A stretch of 64,000 nucleotides of DNA. Source: Rhodamnia argentea. Lineage: Eukaryota; Streptophyta; Magnoliopsida; Myrtales; Myrtaceae. The translations under genes were made by a program, and so were the position numbers. Under the pieces are notes generated by a model. It had not been told where the DNA came from. It saw only the letters and a program-made list of their open reading frames with translations, and ran no database searches. Every line of letters begins with the position of its first letter. Positions within the stretch are counted from its first letter, which is position 1. The stretch covers positions 31,295,826 through 31,359,825 of the forward strand of contig NC_063150.1 in the NCBI RefSeq assembly GCF_020921035.1, read 5' to 3'. Below are positions 23,109 to 32,239 of the stretch, one piece after another.

Positions 23109-24582
23109 ATCATTTTAGAGCATTAATTTGGCCCTAGCCGGTCAGCCCAATAGTCATTGGTCGGGAGATGGAATGAGGTTGAGTTGTTAGATTAGAAGGT
23201 CGCGGTTCGGCTCGTAAAATAAATTTTTATAAAATAAAAAGGAAAGAAAGACCTATAAATCATTTAAAACTTTATTTATGAAATTTCATCCACATGAATC
23301 GAGCTTAAAATAGTAATATACACAATTTTAAGTCAAGTTTTGCCAGCTTTACTAATTTTGTTACTTAAAACTTGGTTAACATGATCCAACACTTCAGATC
23401 GACAATTCTTGACACGATCCGTTTGCACGATCCGACATGGCACACATCTAAACAAGTTTGGGTTTAGCATGTACGAGTTCGTGTGTCCAAAGTGAGTTGA
23501 CTCGATCATGACACAACAAAAATAATGTTTTACCTAGGATGATTCGTTTAACCTAGACATGATAAACACGTTTAAGTTAACGTATTGACATGTCACTTGT
23601 TTAATATGACATGATTAAATGGGTTTTAGCACGTTCAATACTCATATCTAAAGAGTTTTTTCATTTATACAATTAACCCCTATGTTAAAATGAGTAAAAT
23701 GTCACACGAACACATATTCAGGGACAAAAGTCATTAGAGTTTATAAGAAGCCAAATCATTCATTTTATCTAGAAATCTGCCCAAATTTATTACATTAATT
23801 ATCATGTATAAACTTAACTTATCTATTTATCGTGTGTACATGTTAACATGAATTTGTAAACAAGTTAACGTATCATGTCGTATCAATACCTAACACACCG
23901 ACATGTTTGATAATCTTGTTTGTTGTAACGTGTTGTGTGACCTATTTTATGAGGTGTGTCGAAGCAATTCAACGAGTTTGTCGAACCTATTATCTTAATG
24001 TCAACAAAATTCCTGTTAAACTTACGTCTTTACACAACATGATCAAACACGAGACAACACGAATTGTCAGCCGCAACGAGGATGACTTCAAAATAGGGGA
24101 AAAACAAAAGGAAGAGGAAGAAATTACATCATCACCTTCGCAAAAGATAACTCAGGTTCATGTTGTCTTCGACTTTTAAGACTGTACAGTGAACACAAGC
24201 ATGCAAATCCTTAGTTGCAAATTGAACAAATATTTCTGTGGGAATACGCAGAAAATCATACATAATTTGTCATCAATCATGCAAAGACCGAGAACCTTAT
24301 TTACATTGGTCGAGTAGGTTTGAAAATGAGTCAATTATGTGAAACACAGCAAATCTTGAGATCTATTTGTTTAGCCAAAAAAATCACGTTTGAAAAGTAT
24401 TGTTTTAAATCATTGTCTGTCTTCAAATAAATAAACGAAAAATACCTTATTTATCCACGAAAATATTTAAACCTCAATAATAAAAATAATTTTTTTTGTC
24501 TAATTATACCACGAGATGTAATAAATAATTTTTAAGAAAATATTTTTGAAACGTTCATTTTTTTTTCGTAACCAATGGGCCA
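23109..24582. other. Intergenic; duplicated flank then unrecognised AT-rich DNA
   Basis: 23109-23440 continues the local duplication. From about 23370 to 24020 the sequence is dominated by degenerate ACACGA / CATGAT / TTAACATG words, as in decayed noncoding repeats. A 90-codon ORF at 23907-24179 has no recognisable features and I do not call it a gene. Confidence 0.45.
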
Positions 24583-25013
24583 AAGTAGTAGGAGTGATCT
24601 GTTTCCAGTCCGGTCCCACCCAAGAACCGGGAGCTGGACCAAAAGGACGGGTTCCAGGTTTCTAGAATCGGGAGCCGGACCAGAAGGACGGGTTGCAAGT
24701 TTCTAGGACCGGGAATCGGTGGTTTGTGAGTAGGGGCAAGCAACATGGACTTTAAACACGGACTTTAAGTTTAACATGTTAAGAGCAAAACTAAGTTTGC
24801 ATTTAAAAACAAAAATAGCAACCGATGGTTATCAGCTTTACATTTAAGAAATAAAATGAATAGACAAAATGTAATTTATCCGGATCGGGCGGTCCGGTTC
24901 TCGATCAGAATCGGGAATCGGACCGAGAATCGCCATTTTCAATTTTCTGGAATCGAAAGCTGAACTAACGCCCTGGAAAAATCAGACCGGACCCCTAGTG
25001 CGGTCCAAGCGAT
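24583..25013. mobile_element. CCGG-word-rich element, deletion derivative (hAT-like?)
   Basis: The left part has repeated ACCGGGAGC / GGACCAGAAGGACGGG words. The right part (about 24885-25012) has GGTCCGGTTCTCGATCAG, GGACCGAGAATCGCCATTTT and CCGGACCCC. The same left words occur at 29098-29215 and the same right words at 31290-31380, so this may be a shortened relative of a longer element there. Exact ends and target duplication were not found. Confidence 0.45.
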
Positions 25014-25528
25014 TTCTGGTTCGGTTAAGTAGTAAGTAATAAATAATTTCTGCTTCTTTTATATATATATGTATATATATAGTAGTTTTTTTCAAGGGAA
25101 AAGAAAAGGAGAAAGAAAAGGAGTGGACGGAGGAGAGGGCCAGATCTGGCGAGGAGCGAGGGACATCTTGACGTGGGACCCGGGCACCGTTTTTGCCCTA
25201 TCGGTCCAGCTAATCCTTTTTAACACCTTTCGTCTTGTTGGCGCTCTTCTAACCATTCCACACCACCGTTCTCTCTCTTCCCCTATCTTTGGCTTGCGGA
25301 TATTATGAAAGCCCTCGTCTCCATTTTCCTTATATTCTTTTTCATTATTGAATATAGTCGAGAGAACCGCTAACCCGACAGTCCGACAGTAGACTGTCAG
25401 TTATTTCTTATCACACGATCTCTCAATCAACGAGTGTCTTATACAAAATACGTGATGATGAACGAATCTACGGATGAAATTGTATTTTCCTTTCTAATTT
25501 TTGTTCTTCATCCTCTCTTTTCCTCCCC
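25014..25528 (+). promoter_or_regulatory. Upstream region of the FAF gene
   Basis: About 500 bp without coding content between the CCGG-rich element and the FAF TATA box. A short (TA)n tract lies at 25062-25081. The ORF at 25069-25308 is not supported by anything else. Confidence 0.4.
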
Positions 25529-25536
25529 TATATAAA
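25529..25536 (+). promoter_or_regulatory. TATA box candidate of the FAF gene
   Basis: CTATATAAACC stands about 85 bp before the FAF start codon, in pyrimidine-rich surroundings (CTCTTTTCCTCCCC upstream, TTTTCCTCCCTC downstream) typical of plant core promoters. Confidence 0.6.
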
Positions 25537-25618
25537 CCATTTTCCTCCCTCAATCTTTCCACTCCAGGGAAAAAAGTTGTGTGCTGATGCTCCCCCCTCA
25601 ACCCGTTTTCCAAAAATT

Positions 25619-26656
25619 ATGATCATGAGCTTTTGCAAGAAAGGTCTCTACTCTTTTCTGGGCCTCACCTACTTCATTGATAGTAACACCACCGTGGCCG
25701 CCTCCGTCGCCTGCCCCGCCGCGAAAACGTCGCCTCCTGCCTCCACCACCGCCAGCTTGGCGAGAGGAGTCGGTCTCACGACGGCCACCGGGGACATGCG
25801 CCGCCTGCCGAACGTGTTGGAATCGTCCGCCGTCAAGTCGTCGTCGCCGGCGGCAGCGAAGGAGGGGGACCCAGATGGGAATAATAGTAATGTGGGGATG
25901 TTCTTGGATGACATAGGGGAGGTGGTTGATGGGTTGATGTCATGCACCGAGAGCCTAGGGTTTGAGAGCTCCGACGAGCGGAGGGTCGATGGCCAGATGA
26001 TGATGGAGGACATAGAGAGCATGAGCAACAAGAACTGTGATGGTGAGGGGCGTCACGTGGGGAGGACGAGGACGAGGTGGAGGGAAGAGAGTGAGAGGAG
26101 GAGAGAGAAGAAGTTCCCACCTCCATTGTCCTCCTTGAACCACAAGGGCCAACCTAGCTTCTTCCTCAGGCCTGTGAGGAGGGATGGGAGGTTGGAGCTG
26201 ACCGAGGTGAGGCTCGATCGGCCCGAGATCCTCCGCTCCTCACGGCAGGATGGGCGACTGCGGTTGGACTTCATTAGAGACGAGGAGGAGGAGGAGGAGG
26301 AGGAGGAGGAGGAGGAGGAACAAGGAGAACAAGAAGAATTGGAATATGAGGAGGAGCAAATAGTAGAAGAAGAGGAGGAGGACAGCGACCTCTGCGAGGC
26401 GCAGGATTCCGGCGATTCGATAGAGTACTGGACAAGCGAAGACGATGGTCACGACGAGGAGAGATTTGAGTTTGAAGAAGAGGAAAGGGTGGGCGACTGG
26501 AGGTTTCATCATCATCATCATCATCAAGTGAGCAATGAAGGGTTTGGCAGATGCCACGGACTGTTGAACCACCATGAACACCACCACCACCACCATCCCC
26601 TCCATCACCACAATAACTTACATGTGTGGAGGCAACCTTGTGTGACCACAAGGTGA
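25619..26656 (+). CDS. FAF: FANTASTIC FOUR (FAF)-domain protein
   Basis: Single-exon gene for 345 residues from the ATG at 25619 (a second ATG lies two codons on); the upstream open frame begins with a non-ATG codon. The FAF (DUF3049) domain is at about residues 166-220: FPPPLSSLN, then SFFLRPVRRDGRLELTEVRL, RPEILRSSRQDGRLRLDFI. FAF proteins in Arabidopsis limit shoot meristem size by acting on the WUSCHEL/CLAVATA3 loop; that role is inferred here. Directly after the domain comes a run of about 14 glutamates (GAG repeat at 26281-26319), more acidic clusters, and two natural histidine tracts near the C-terminus (six His after WRF, and HHEHHHHHHPLHHH). The N-terminal 160 residues are low-complexity with short conserved acidic stretches (DDIGEVVDGLMSCTESLGFE). 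Intronless structure and length fit the family. Which FAF paralogue it is cannot be settled here. Confidence 0.9.
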   Translation: MIMSFCKKGLYSFLGLTYFIDSNTTVAASVACPAAKTSPPASTTASLARGVGLTTATGDMRRLPNVLESSAVKSSSPAAAKEGDPDGNNSNVGMFLDDIGEVVDGLMSCTESLGFESSDERRVDGQMMMEDIESMSNKNCDGEGRHVGRTRTRWREESERRREKKFPPPLSSLNHKGQPSFFLRPVRRDGRLELTEVRLDRPEILRSSRQDGRLRLDFIRDEEEEEEEEEEEEEQGEQEELEYEEEQIVEEEEEDSDLCEAQDSGDSIEYWTSEDDGHDEERFEFEEEERVGDWRFHHHHHHQVSNEGFGRCHGLLNHHEHHHHHHPLHHHNNLHVWRQPCVTTR

Positions 26657-27369
26657 AGTTAAGCACATGTTTCACAAGCGGTTGTGTGAAAAGGACTTGG
26701 TATGGAAAGAAGGTGGCTGTTTATTTTTGCGTCGAGGGTTAATGTGTTTACCTTTTTCTTTTTCCTTTTCGTCATTGGGGTTGTGCATAATATCTGCTGA
26801 AATTTTTTAGAGAGAGAGAGAGAGAGAGAGAGAGAGGTGATGATGTGTCTCAAAATGGACCAAAGTACTTCGGGCACAAGCGGTCGATGTGGATAAAGGT
26901 CGAATCTTTGGAAATGTCAATGACAGCAAGGTGGTCTGCATGAGATCGGAGAGAGGGAGAGAGAGAGAGTGAAAATATCAGTTATGTTTTTACCAAATTT
27001 AGAAATGCTTCAGCTACTAGAGCTCAGCAACCCACATCATCATCTTTCCAAATACAAAAAGTCTACTGTTCGATTAGAATCCAGAAGTATTTTGCTTCCA
27101 GTATCAGAATTTCATCTTTCTTTTCCGTTTTGTTGGGGGTTTGTGAGGGAAACAAGGTGTTGGAGATTGAGATTGTGAATTGGTGGTGCTGAATGGTATA
27201 TTCTGGTCTTGTAAGGAACTGTTCTTTTCTTCCCCATTTCTCTGGTCCCTATCTCTGTCTCCATATCAGAATGCAAACAAGAGAGATCTTGGTGAATCCA
27301 TCTGCATGATCTCTGGACAGACGAAGGAAATGAGAGATTTTGAGACACGTGACAAAGTTGATGAAAAGG

Positions 27370-27411
<42 letters not shown>

Positions 27412-27501
27412 ATTGGAATTGACAAGACAAAAGGAAGGCCAACCACCGGAGGTGTCAAAATGGGCTGAAAGCTGATATTTTAATCCATATTTAATGTGAT
27501 T
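26657..27501. other. 3' flank of FAF with GA microsatellites
   Basis: No gene. Contains (GA)n runs at about 26809-26836 and 27373-27408 and a shorter one near 26950. ORFs here are created by the dinucleotide repeats. Confidence 0.6.
27373..27408. repeat. (GA)n microsatellite
   Basis: About 18 uninterrupted AG units, the longest simple repeat in the window. Confidence 0.9.
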
Positions 27502-27509
27502 TGTCAAAC

Positions 27510-27774
27510 TAGACATGGCCGGTTCCGGTTCCTAAAAAAGGTAGAACCGGAACCGGCTCTTGAAGGGTCCGTTCCGGTTTCGGGTTTGGAACCGTCGGTT
27601 CCGGGCCGGTTCCGGTTCGGAATCGCCGGTTCCAAGGCCCAATTGCTCTTTTCACCCGGCCTCTTTTTTTTTTTTAATCGGCCCGGAACCGCCGGTTCTG
27701 AGCCGGTCAACGGGCCGGTTCCGAGCCGGTCAACAGGCCGGTTTCGGGCCCACGGGTCTATTTGGCCACCTCTA
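27510..27774. mobile_element. 265-bp non-autonomous hAT element with perfect 8-bp target duplication
   Basis: Starts TAGACATGGCC and ends GGCCACCTCTA (inverted: TAGAGGTGGCC), imperfect 11-bp terminal repeats. It is flanked on both sides by TGTCAAAC (27502-27509 and 27775-27782). The interior is almost wholly made of GGTTCCGG, GAACCGG and GCCGGT words in both orientations, the subterminal repeat style of plant hAT elements. The 8-bp duplication fits the hAT superfamily. ORFs across it are composition artefacts. Confidence 0.9.
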
Positions 27775-27929
27775 TGTCAAACATGAATTTGTCAAGTTTT
27801 ACTAAAAAAGTTCGAAATAGATTTGAATTGTAAGCCCAATCACATGTGGGTTGTAAATGGGTTTAAGGATAAACTCATTTACAACCCATTTAAATTATAA
27901 AAGTTATTCGTTAAGTCTACCCATTCAAA

Positions 27930-28540
27930 GAGAAAAGTGTCCAAAAAATCATAAACATTTTTGCATTTGTGCTAATTATATCATAAACCTTTCAATTGTA
28001 TCAATTTAATCCTAAAAATTTTGCATTTGTGTCAATTGAGTTCATCCGATCAATTTTGTCTGAAAATAGCTAACATAGACGTCGGTAATCCTATGTGACC
28101 CTCGTCGACGCTAACATTTTAAATATTATGTACTTTTTTTTTTAACAGAGGACCAATGGCTCTTGCCCGGAGCCAGCGCCATCACTTGGGGTCAATGAGG
28201 ACGGCGACGCCCTTGCCCGATCTTGGAGAGGGTCAACAATGGTTGCGGTGCCCCTGCCCGGTGCTAGCAAGGGTCATCGGCCCTCTCTATAAAAAAAAAA
28301 AGGTAAATAAAGACCAAAAAATTTGCTAAAAAATAAAAAAATTAATAATTGTCCACATTAGCTTCAACTGTTCAACGTAAGATAATCGGAGTCAACGTCA
28401 GCGACTTCTAGCAAAAATTGGCCGAATTGACTCAATTGATACAAATGCAAAATGTCTATGAATAAATTGGCACAATTGAAAGGTTTATGACTAATTGCAT
28501 CAATGCAAAAGGATTATGACTTTTTGGACACTTTTCCCCC
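27930..28540. mobile_element. Inverted-repeat family 1 copy
   Basis: Left end GAAAAGTGTCCAAAAAATCATAA, right end ATTATGACTTTTTGGACACTTTTCC, near-perfect inverted repeats. Inner arms carry ATTGTATCAATTTAATCCTA and AAAAATTGGCCGAATTGAC. The core at about 28145-28290 is GC-rich (CTTGCCCGG, GGTCATCGGCC). CCCATTCA occurs on both flanks (27919-27926 and about 28537-28544) and may be an 8-bp target duplication, though the exact end is uncertain. Confidence 0.78.
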
Positions 28541-29097
28541 ATTCATGAGATGTCATCCTCTTGAACAACTTTCATATTTCTTTATTTTTTTCAACCTACA
28601 CGCCTATACCGGGAGAGGGCCACGACCCTTGCCCTACCAGCGAGGGCTCTCTGGCCTTGCTAGATCTAGGTGAGGGCCCGAACCTCACTCGCGGTTGGAG
28701 AGTGTCGGCCGGCCCTTGCCGAATTTCATAGGAAAAAGGGAAAAAGAAAATTAAAATATTTAAAATTTCTTTGAAAATTATAAAAACTGTCAATTGGATT
28801 TATATTGTATGAAAGTGTTTTAGTCATACAAATTTTTAAAAACTATAAAAGCATAAGTTTTCCTATATTTGCATAAATATGGAAGTGCTTAAGTAATATG
28901 AGTTGAGTCAAGTATATGTCGTAAGATTTCTATTGCATGAAAATGAATCAAGGGTTAAATAGGTCAATTTGGGTCAGACAATTTTCATCTCGATCCATTT
29001 GACAGGTTTACTAACGACTAGGTGATTTCAAAAATCTTCAACATATGACGTTTTCAGTGCAACCATTTAATTTGTTCCTTAATAGCTCAGTCATGTT
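28541..29097. other. Intergenic with a GC-rich core scrap
   Basis: No gene. 28600-28730 looks like an isolated GC-rich core of the inverted-repeat type (GGGAGAGGGCCACGACCC, CAGCGAGGGC) without matching arms; the rest is AT-rich. Confidence 0.45.
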
Positions 29098-31405
29098 TAG
29101 GATGATCAATTCCTGGGCTGGTCTGATCCAATCCTACCGATGAACCGGGAACTGAATTGATTGCTCGTTTCTAGATTTTGGAACTGGACCACTTGGTCTT
29201 GAAATCGATCTGCTTCCCCAATGGTCCAATAAAATTGGTCGCATTTTTTGGCATTCCGATCGTCAATAATGAGATATATAACATCCATCCCCATTACCTT
29301 CTCTCTCCCTCAGCTCCAGCTTCATTTCCCGTTGCATTTTTCACCCTCTGCTCTTTGTTGCAGCTCTGTTCTTTTCAGCAATGCACTCCGGCAATTTTCC
29401 TGCAAAGACCGGTCTTTTCTCTTTGCTCAAATTAGCTAAGGCAATCCCTTGACTTTAAGTGCTTCTTTGATAACAATTCTCATTCTCTAGTTCTGTTGCC
29501 CGAAACAGAAAAAAAGATAATAAACTTGTCTGGTAATGTAAATAATTCTAATTTTTAAATTATCCGATTCTGTTACCGGAAGCATATTTGGAGCAAAAAA
29601 AAAAAATTTTTGATTCTTGGTTCCAGAATCACTTTTGAGAAACAAAACCAATAAAGTGAGAAGACTCAAGGAAGGCACTCACTTTGTTCCCTTAACCCAA
29701 AAAGAAGAAGGAAACCTCATGGAAGAACGCTCAACTAATTAGCACCCCTCGCTCGCCCGCTGCTCCCGTCGTTCGACCAGCCGGCTCCACCATCGTCGTT
29801 CTCCGCCATCGTCACACGACTCCGGTGAGTTTCGTTTCATCGTTCAATTCTCTCGTTGTCTCATCATACGGTTCCCTCGTCACCTTGTAGTCTCTTTCCC
29901 AAGAATCTCGCTCGGGGAGGCCCTCTTCAACCTCGGGCGAGGGCTGCCTCGATCGACCGCGAGCGATGGTTGTCCTCACCAATTTGGGTACGGCCTCGAC
30001 CGAGGGTTGTCTTCGCCAGCCTTTTGTTCATCGATCCGGGCGAGGGCCGCCCTCATCAGCCTCGAGCGAACATCGTCGCTCAAACAACGTCCCATTTTGT
30101 CTCTACCTCTGCTTGATTGATGCTTGCCTCCGCTTGATTGATGTATGTCTCTGCTTATTTTTTCCATTTGTTTTATTGTCCATGTCTTTGCGTATTGTAA
30201 TTGCATCTTGTGCTCTCCATAATTGCATTCATGACCAAGACATGATGGATAAAAAAAAATTCCTATATGGAAATCTGGATTACCTATTTGGACCTATATA
30301 AGAAGAGGTTGTAGATGATATATCGCATGAGAAGGTAGCTAAGATAAACATGCTTTGGAGAATTATTGTAAATAAACTGGCAAGGGACCACAATATGCGT
30401 GAAGTTTCATGACTTTGTGTCTCCGGCTTTTATAATCTTATTTTTTTAAATATTTTGCAACATTTATATTTATCATAGCAAGCAATTTAAATGCAAACTT
30501 TGTGGAGTAGTACCATTGAGCTTATGTTCAATCCATCTTTACATGATTAGTACCATTATGGGGCAGTCTAGGGATTATTCAAACTTCTTTCATAAGCTAA
30601 TTTAAGTGCAAATTTGCGGCAAAAATTTAAGTGCGAATTACGTATTGAGCTTATGTTCTTTGGATCTTCCATATGTCTTCATGCTCCACGAAATAAATAG
30701 ACCATATGGATTATGCATAATCTGTATTTATTTTATTAGTGATGCTATATATATATAGACTTTATAGCGACAAAATGTAATCATTTGACTTGAATGAAAA
30801 AAATTCGGGAAGAGAAATTGCTCCTGGGAACAGAAATTCCGTGCAATTACTGAACGCATTTTTGTTTCAGGAAGATAAATTTTATGCAGTTATCAAAACG
30901 TGTTCTGATTTTCTAAAACTCGATCATAAAATAAAATAAAAAAAATCATCCCGTAAAACTTCCTCGAGTCGCGTCCACTTCCATTTTGAGCTTAACCTTC
31001 CAGCTGCAGCTCTTCAGCTTTGACCCGTCCCTTCCCGAGAGCTTTTAACTTCATCATACTGCTATTATTGCTGCAATTCCAGCTGCAGCTGCTGTTGTCG
31101 TTGCTGCTGGAATTCCCGGTCCAAGACAGCAGGGCTGCCTCTGTAACCTTCGGCCAATGCACGCTCGCAACCTCTTTGCGTCTGAGCCAGCTGCCATCTT
31201 CAGCTTCATTTTCCAGCCTTGCGCCCTATAATTTCCAGCTCAAGTGGCGCCAATTTAAGAAATGAAGAGATAACAAAAGAATCGGTCCGGTCCGGTCCGG
31301 GGAGGGCGGTTCCGCTTGAGAAATTGGACCGAAAATCGCCACTTCTAATTTTATGAAACCGGGAATTGTCCAAGACCGGCTGATCTGATCCGATCTCGAT
31401 GCCGC
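29098..31405. mobile_element. Composite region bounded by CCGG-rich ends, containing a transposase remnant
   Basis: The left edge TAGGATGATCAATTCC, then CCGGGAACTGAATTG, and the right edge (CGGTCCGGTCCGG at about 31286, GGACCGAAAATCGCCACTTC) share their words with the shorter element at 24583-25013. Between them lie GC-rich sequence (29750-30100), the PIF/Harbinger-like remnant (30178-30412) and AT-rich DNA. Whether it is one element or nested fragments is unclear. The boundaries are approximate and no target duplication was found. Confidence 0.35.
30178..30412 (+). pseudogene. PIF/Harbinger transposase C-terminal fragment
   Basis: The reading frame gives MSLRIVIASCALHNCIHDQD, matching the (R)IVIACCALHNFI segment of the DDE nuclease of Harbinger transposases. 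After an in-frame TAA at 30299-30301 the same frame continues with EEVVDDISHEKVAKINMLWR and a C-terminal helix-like tail. The single stop and the absence of the catalytic DDE region upstream show it is a dead fragment. It could have been part of an autonomous relative of the Tourist-like MITEs, but nothing links them directly. Confidence 0.65.
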
Positions 31406-31700
31406 TTATGGGTTTTTAGCTGAGGAGGGGTTGACGCAGGTAGAGCTAGGTGATCTGCAATCCATTTGTCCGTACTGGATATATTTTATGGGTGAAGTGT
31501 CAATATCTAACCCGGAACCTGACCACACATCTTTTGTCCATTCACATAGGACGAGGAGGAGGTGTTCAGTAGTTCCCGGAGCTCGACAACACAGTGGACA
31601 CAAAGGGATCTTGGTACCATTTTTAGCATACAGAGTAGGTTTTCTGTGTAATAACGCCCTGCTAACTACAGAAAAACCTACTTTGCATTGAGCTAATATT
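31390..31700 (-). pseudogene. LINE (non-LTR retrotransposon) zinc-binding domain fragment
   Basis: The minus strand encodes PLCPLCCRAPGTTEHLLLVL followed by CEWTKDVW. This is the C-P-x-C...A-x-E-T-x-E-H-L-L...C-x-W pattern of the zf-RVT domain found at the end of plant LINE reverse transcriptases. The preceding residues (ALLHRKPTLYAKNG region, 31640-31700) fit the usual lead-in. Only this C-terminal piece is present, without a reverse transcriptase core. Confidence 0.7.
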
Positions 31701-31744
31701 ACAATTACATTGAAAATCGGAAGAGAAAAGAAAAATTAGAATAA

Positions 31745-32135
31745 CAACACAAGTGATCCATTGACTTTGGTCTGATATGAAATGTGGTCCCCCGAACGTT
31801 TAATTTATTCAAAATGGCCCTTAAACTTTAGCTGGATATGCAATATGGCCCTTGGACTTTCGGTGCATATTCAATTTAGTCTATAACTTATATGAAATAC
31901 GTTCAAATGTTCCTTATATTAAATATGAGTTTAGGGACAACAAGGTATGTATTCTTATAATTCGATGATTAAGCTAAATTTGTACAAAAATTTCAGGGAC
32001 CATATTGAATAATTTAAAAGTTTAGAGATCATATTGTATATTGGATTGTAATTCGGGAATCACATTGAATATATTAAAAATTTAAGGATCACAAATACGT
32101 GTTGGGTCAAAGTTTGGGGGACTGTTTGTATCATT
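31745..32135. mobile_element. Inverted-repeat element, family 4
   Basis: The left arm GTGATCCATTGACTTTGG with GTGGTCCCCCGAACG is inverted at the right edge (reverse complement GTCCCCCAAACTTTGACCC). Inner words GGCCCTTGGAC and GGGACCATATTGAAT form further inverted matches. It is short and lacks a GC-rich core. Similar words recur at 45415-45695. Confidence 0.55.
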
Positions 32136-32239
32136 TTCCAAAAAGAAAAAAAAACAAGGAATTGGACCGGCCCATGGGCTTTAGTTGGGCGGGAGTCGAA
32201 ACACAATGCGGCCCAATAATCTCTATCGGGAGGCATGAA

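Noticed and set aside
23907..24179. 90-codon ORF
   Set aside because: Lies in decayed repeat sequence; no domain, signal or splice context.
25669..26675. Long open frames opposite and across the FAF gene
   Set aside because: They arise from GC-rich, triplet-repetitive FAF coding DNA (GAG and CAC runs) read in other frames, and give low-complexity leucine, proline or serine strings.
27496..27805. Overlapping ORFs of arginine/glycine/proline-rich protein
   Set aside because: They lie across the hAT-type miniature element and merely translate GGTTCCGG repeats.
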